This document shows positions 6,675 through 6,908 of a DNA stretch of 6,908 bases, piece by piece (the first letter of the stretch is position 1; the number at the start of each line of letters is the position of its first letter). The translations under genes and the position numbers were made by a program. Under the pieces are notes generated by a model, which ran no database searches, was not told where the DNA came from, and worked only from the letters and a program-made list of their open reading frames with translations. The DNA is from JAHFOW01 sp964370795 (lineage in GTDB: Bacteria; Planctomycetota; Brocadiia; Brocadiales; Brocadiaceae): NCBI GenBank assembly GCA_964370795.1, contig CAYJME010000182.1, positions 1-6,908 on the forward strand, given 5' to 3'.

Positions 6675-6691
6675 CCCCCTCATAAAGGAGG
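6675..6691. repeat. Short C-rich hairpin
   Basis: CCCCCT and AGGAGG pair at five of six positions around a CATAA loop. It resembles the core of the larger C-rich elements at 3433-3477 and 4879-4910 and lies 36 bases before the lemA start in the transcript. It may be a decayed copy of the same repeat. Confidence 0.35.
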
Positions 6692-6816
6692 ATTCTTACC
6701 CACAATCTTCTCTAAAACCGTACAAATAAAACAAAAATCCAATACAACAAAAATAACAAATACTTAACCCGGACGAGCCGGAAAAGGCAAAACCAGAAAC
6801 ACAAAATTCGCGAGTC

Positions 6817-6849
6817 AACTCTGTCAGGGTTTTAAACCCTGACAGAGTT
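6817..6849. repeat. Perfect 33-base palindrome
   Basis: The arms AACTCTGTCAGGGTTT (6817-6832) and AAACCCTGACAGAGTT (6834-6849) are exact reverse complements separated by a single T. It lies 27 bases after the stop of the glycine-rich gene and before lemA. A fold with a GTTTTAAAC apex would be a very stable transcript hairpin. Without a T run it is not a standard terminator; it is more likely a dispersed palindromic element, or a dyad bound by a dimeric protein. Confidence 0.7.
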
Positions 6850-6876
6850 AGGTTTCTTCATATTTTTAATAAGGCA

Positions 6877-6908
6877 TTACCAGCCCCCGCCCCCGCCTCC
6901 ACCACCCC
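6877..6908 (-). CDS. Glycine-rich C-terminus, probable TPM-domain protein (partial)
   Basis: Only the last nine codons are in the window. On the minus strand they read eight glycines followed by Trp and TAA (6879-6877). A C-terminus of glycine repeats ending in GGW or similar is typical of TPM-domain (YgcG-like) membrane proteins, whose genes commonly adjoin lemA. The next gene on this strand is lemA, 237 bases downstream, which strengthens the guess. The glycine codons are nearly all GGC, GGG or GGT, making this stretch much richer in GC than its surroundings. The identity rests on tail and context only; another glycine-rich surface protein is possible. Confidence 0.6.
   Translation of the reverse strand, partial: GGGGGGGGW

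Overview
The window carries two convergent gene clusters with repeat-rich DNA between and around them. Moderate GC, scarce Shine-Dalgarno sequences and many small dispersed palindromes suggest an environmental bacterium with a repeat-laden genome. An anammox planctomycete (Brocadiales-like) would fit, but that is an impression from repeat style and gene content; no marker gene in the window settles it.

Plus-strand cluster (143-3315): a 411-residue protein with an N-terminal STAS domain and an unrecognised C-terminal domain; after a 195-base gap filled by an inverted-repeat element, an ABC transporter permease and, two bases later, its ATPase. Permease and ATPase resemble the COG4120/COG1101 pair (TrpY/TrpZ type). 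The solute-binding lipoprotein that normally accompanies them is not in the window. The STAS protein is a candidate regulator or accessory of the transporter.

Minus-strand cluster (read from 6908 down to 3815): the last codons of a glycine-rich protein, probably the C-terminus of a TPM-domain (YgcG-like) membrane protein; a LemA family protein; an alpha/beta hydrolase with its own well-formed sigma70-type promoter; and a lipoprotein of the metallo-beta-lactamase fold. LemA and TPM proteins are often neighbours in bacterial genomes. The two hydrolases probably form a separate transcription unit exported partly to the envelope; their substrates are unknown.

Between the clusters (3316-3814) there is no intact gene. 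It holds a C-rich hairpin, a compact double-hairpin repeat, and a broken minus-strand coding remnant that reads clearly as the end of a fibronectin type III domain. Other repeats are a heptamer array folded into a hairpin (1-69), a MITE-like element (1409-1527), a C-rich hairpin just upstream of the lipoprotein gene (4879-4910), a third such hairpin upstream of lemA (6675-6691) and a perfect 16-bp-arm palindrome (6817-6849). No rRNA, tRNA, CRISPR array, transposase or riboswitch was recognised.
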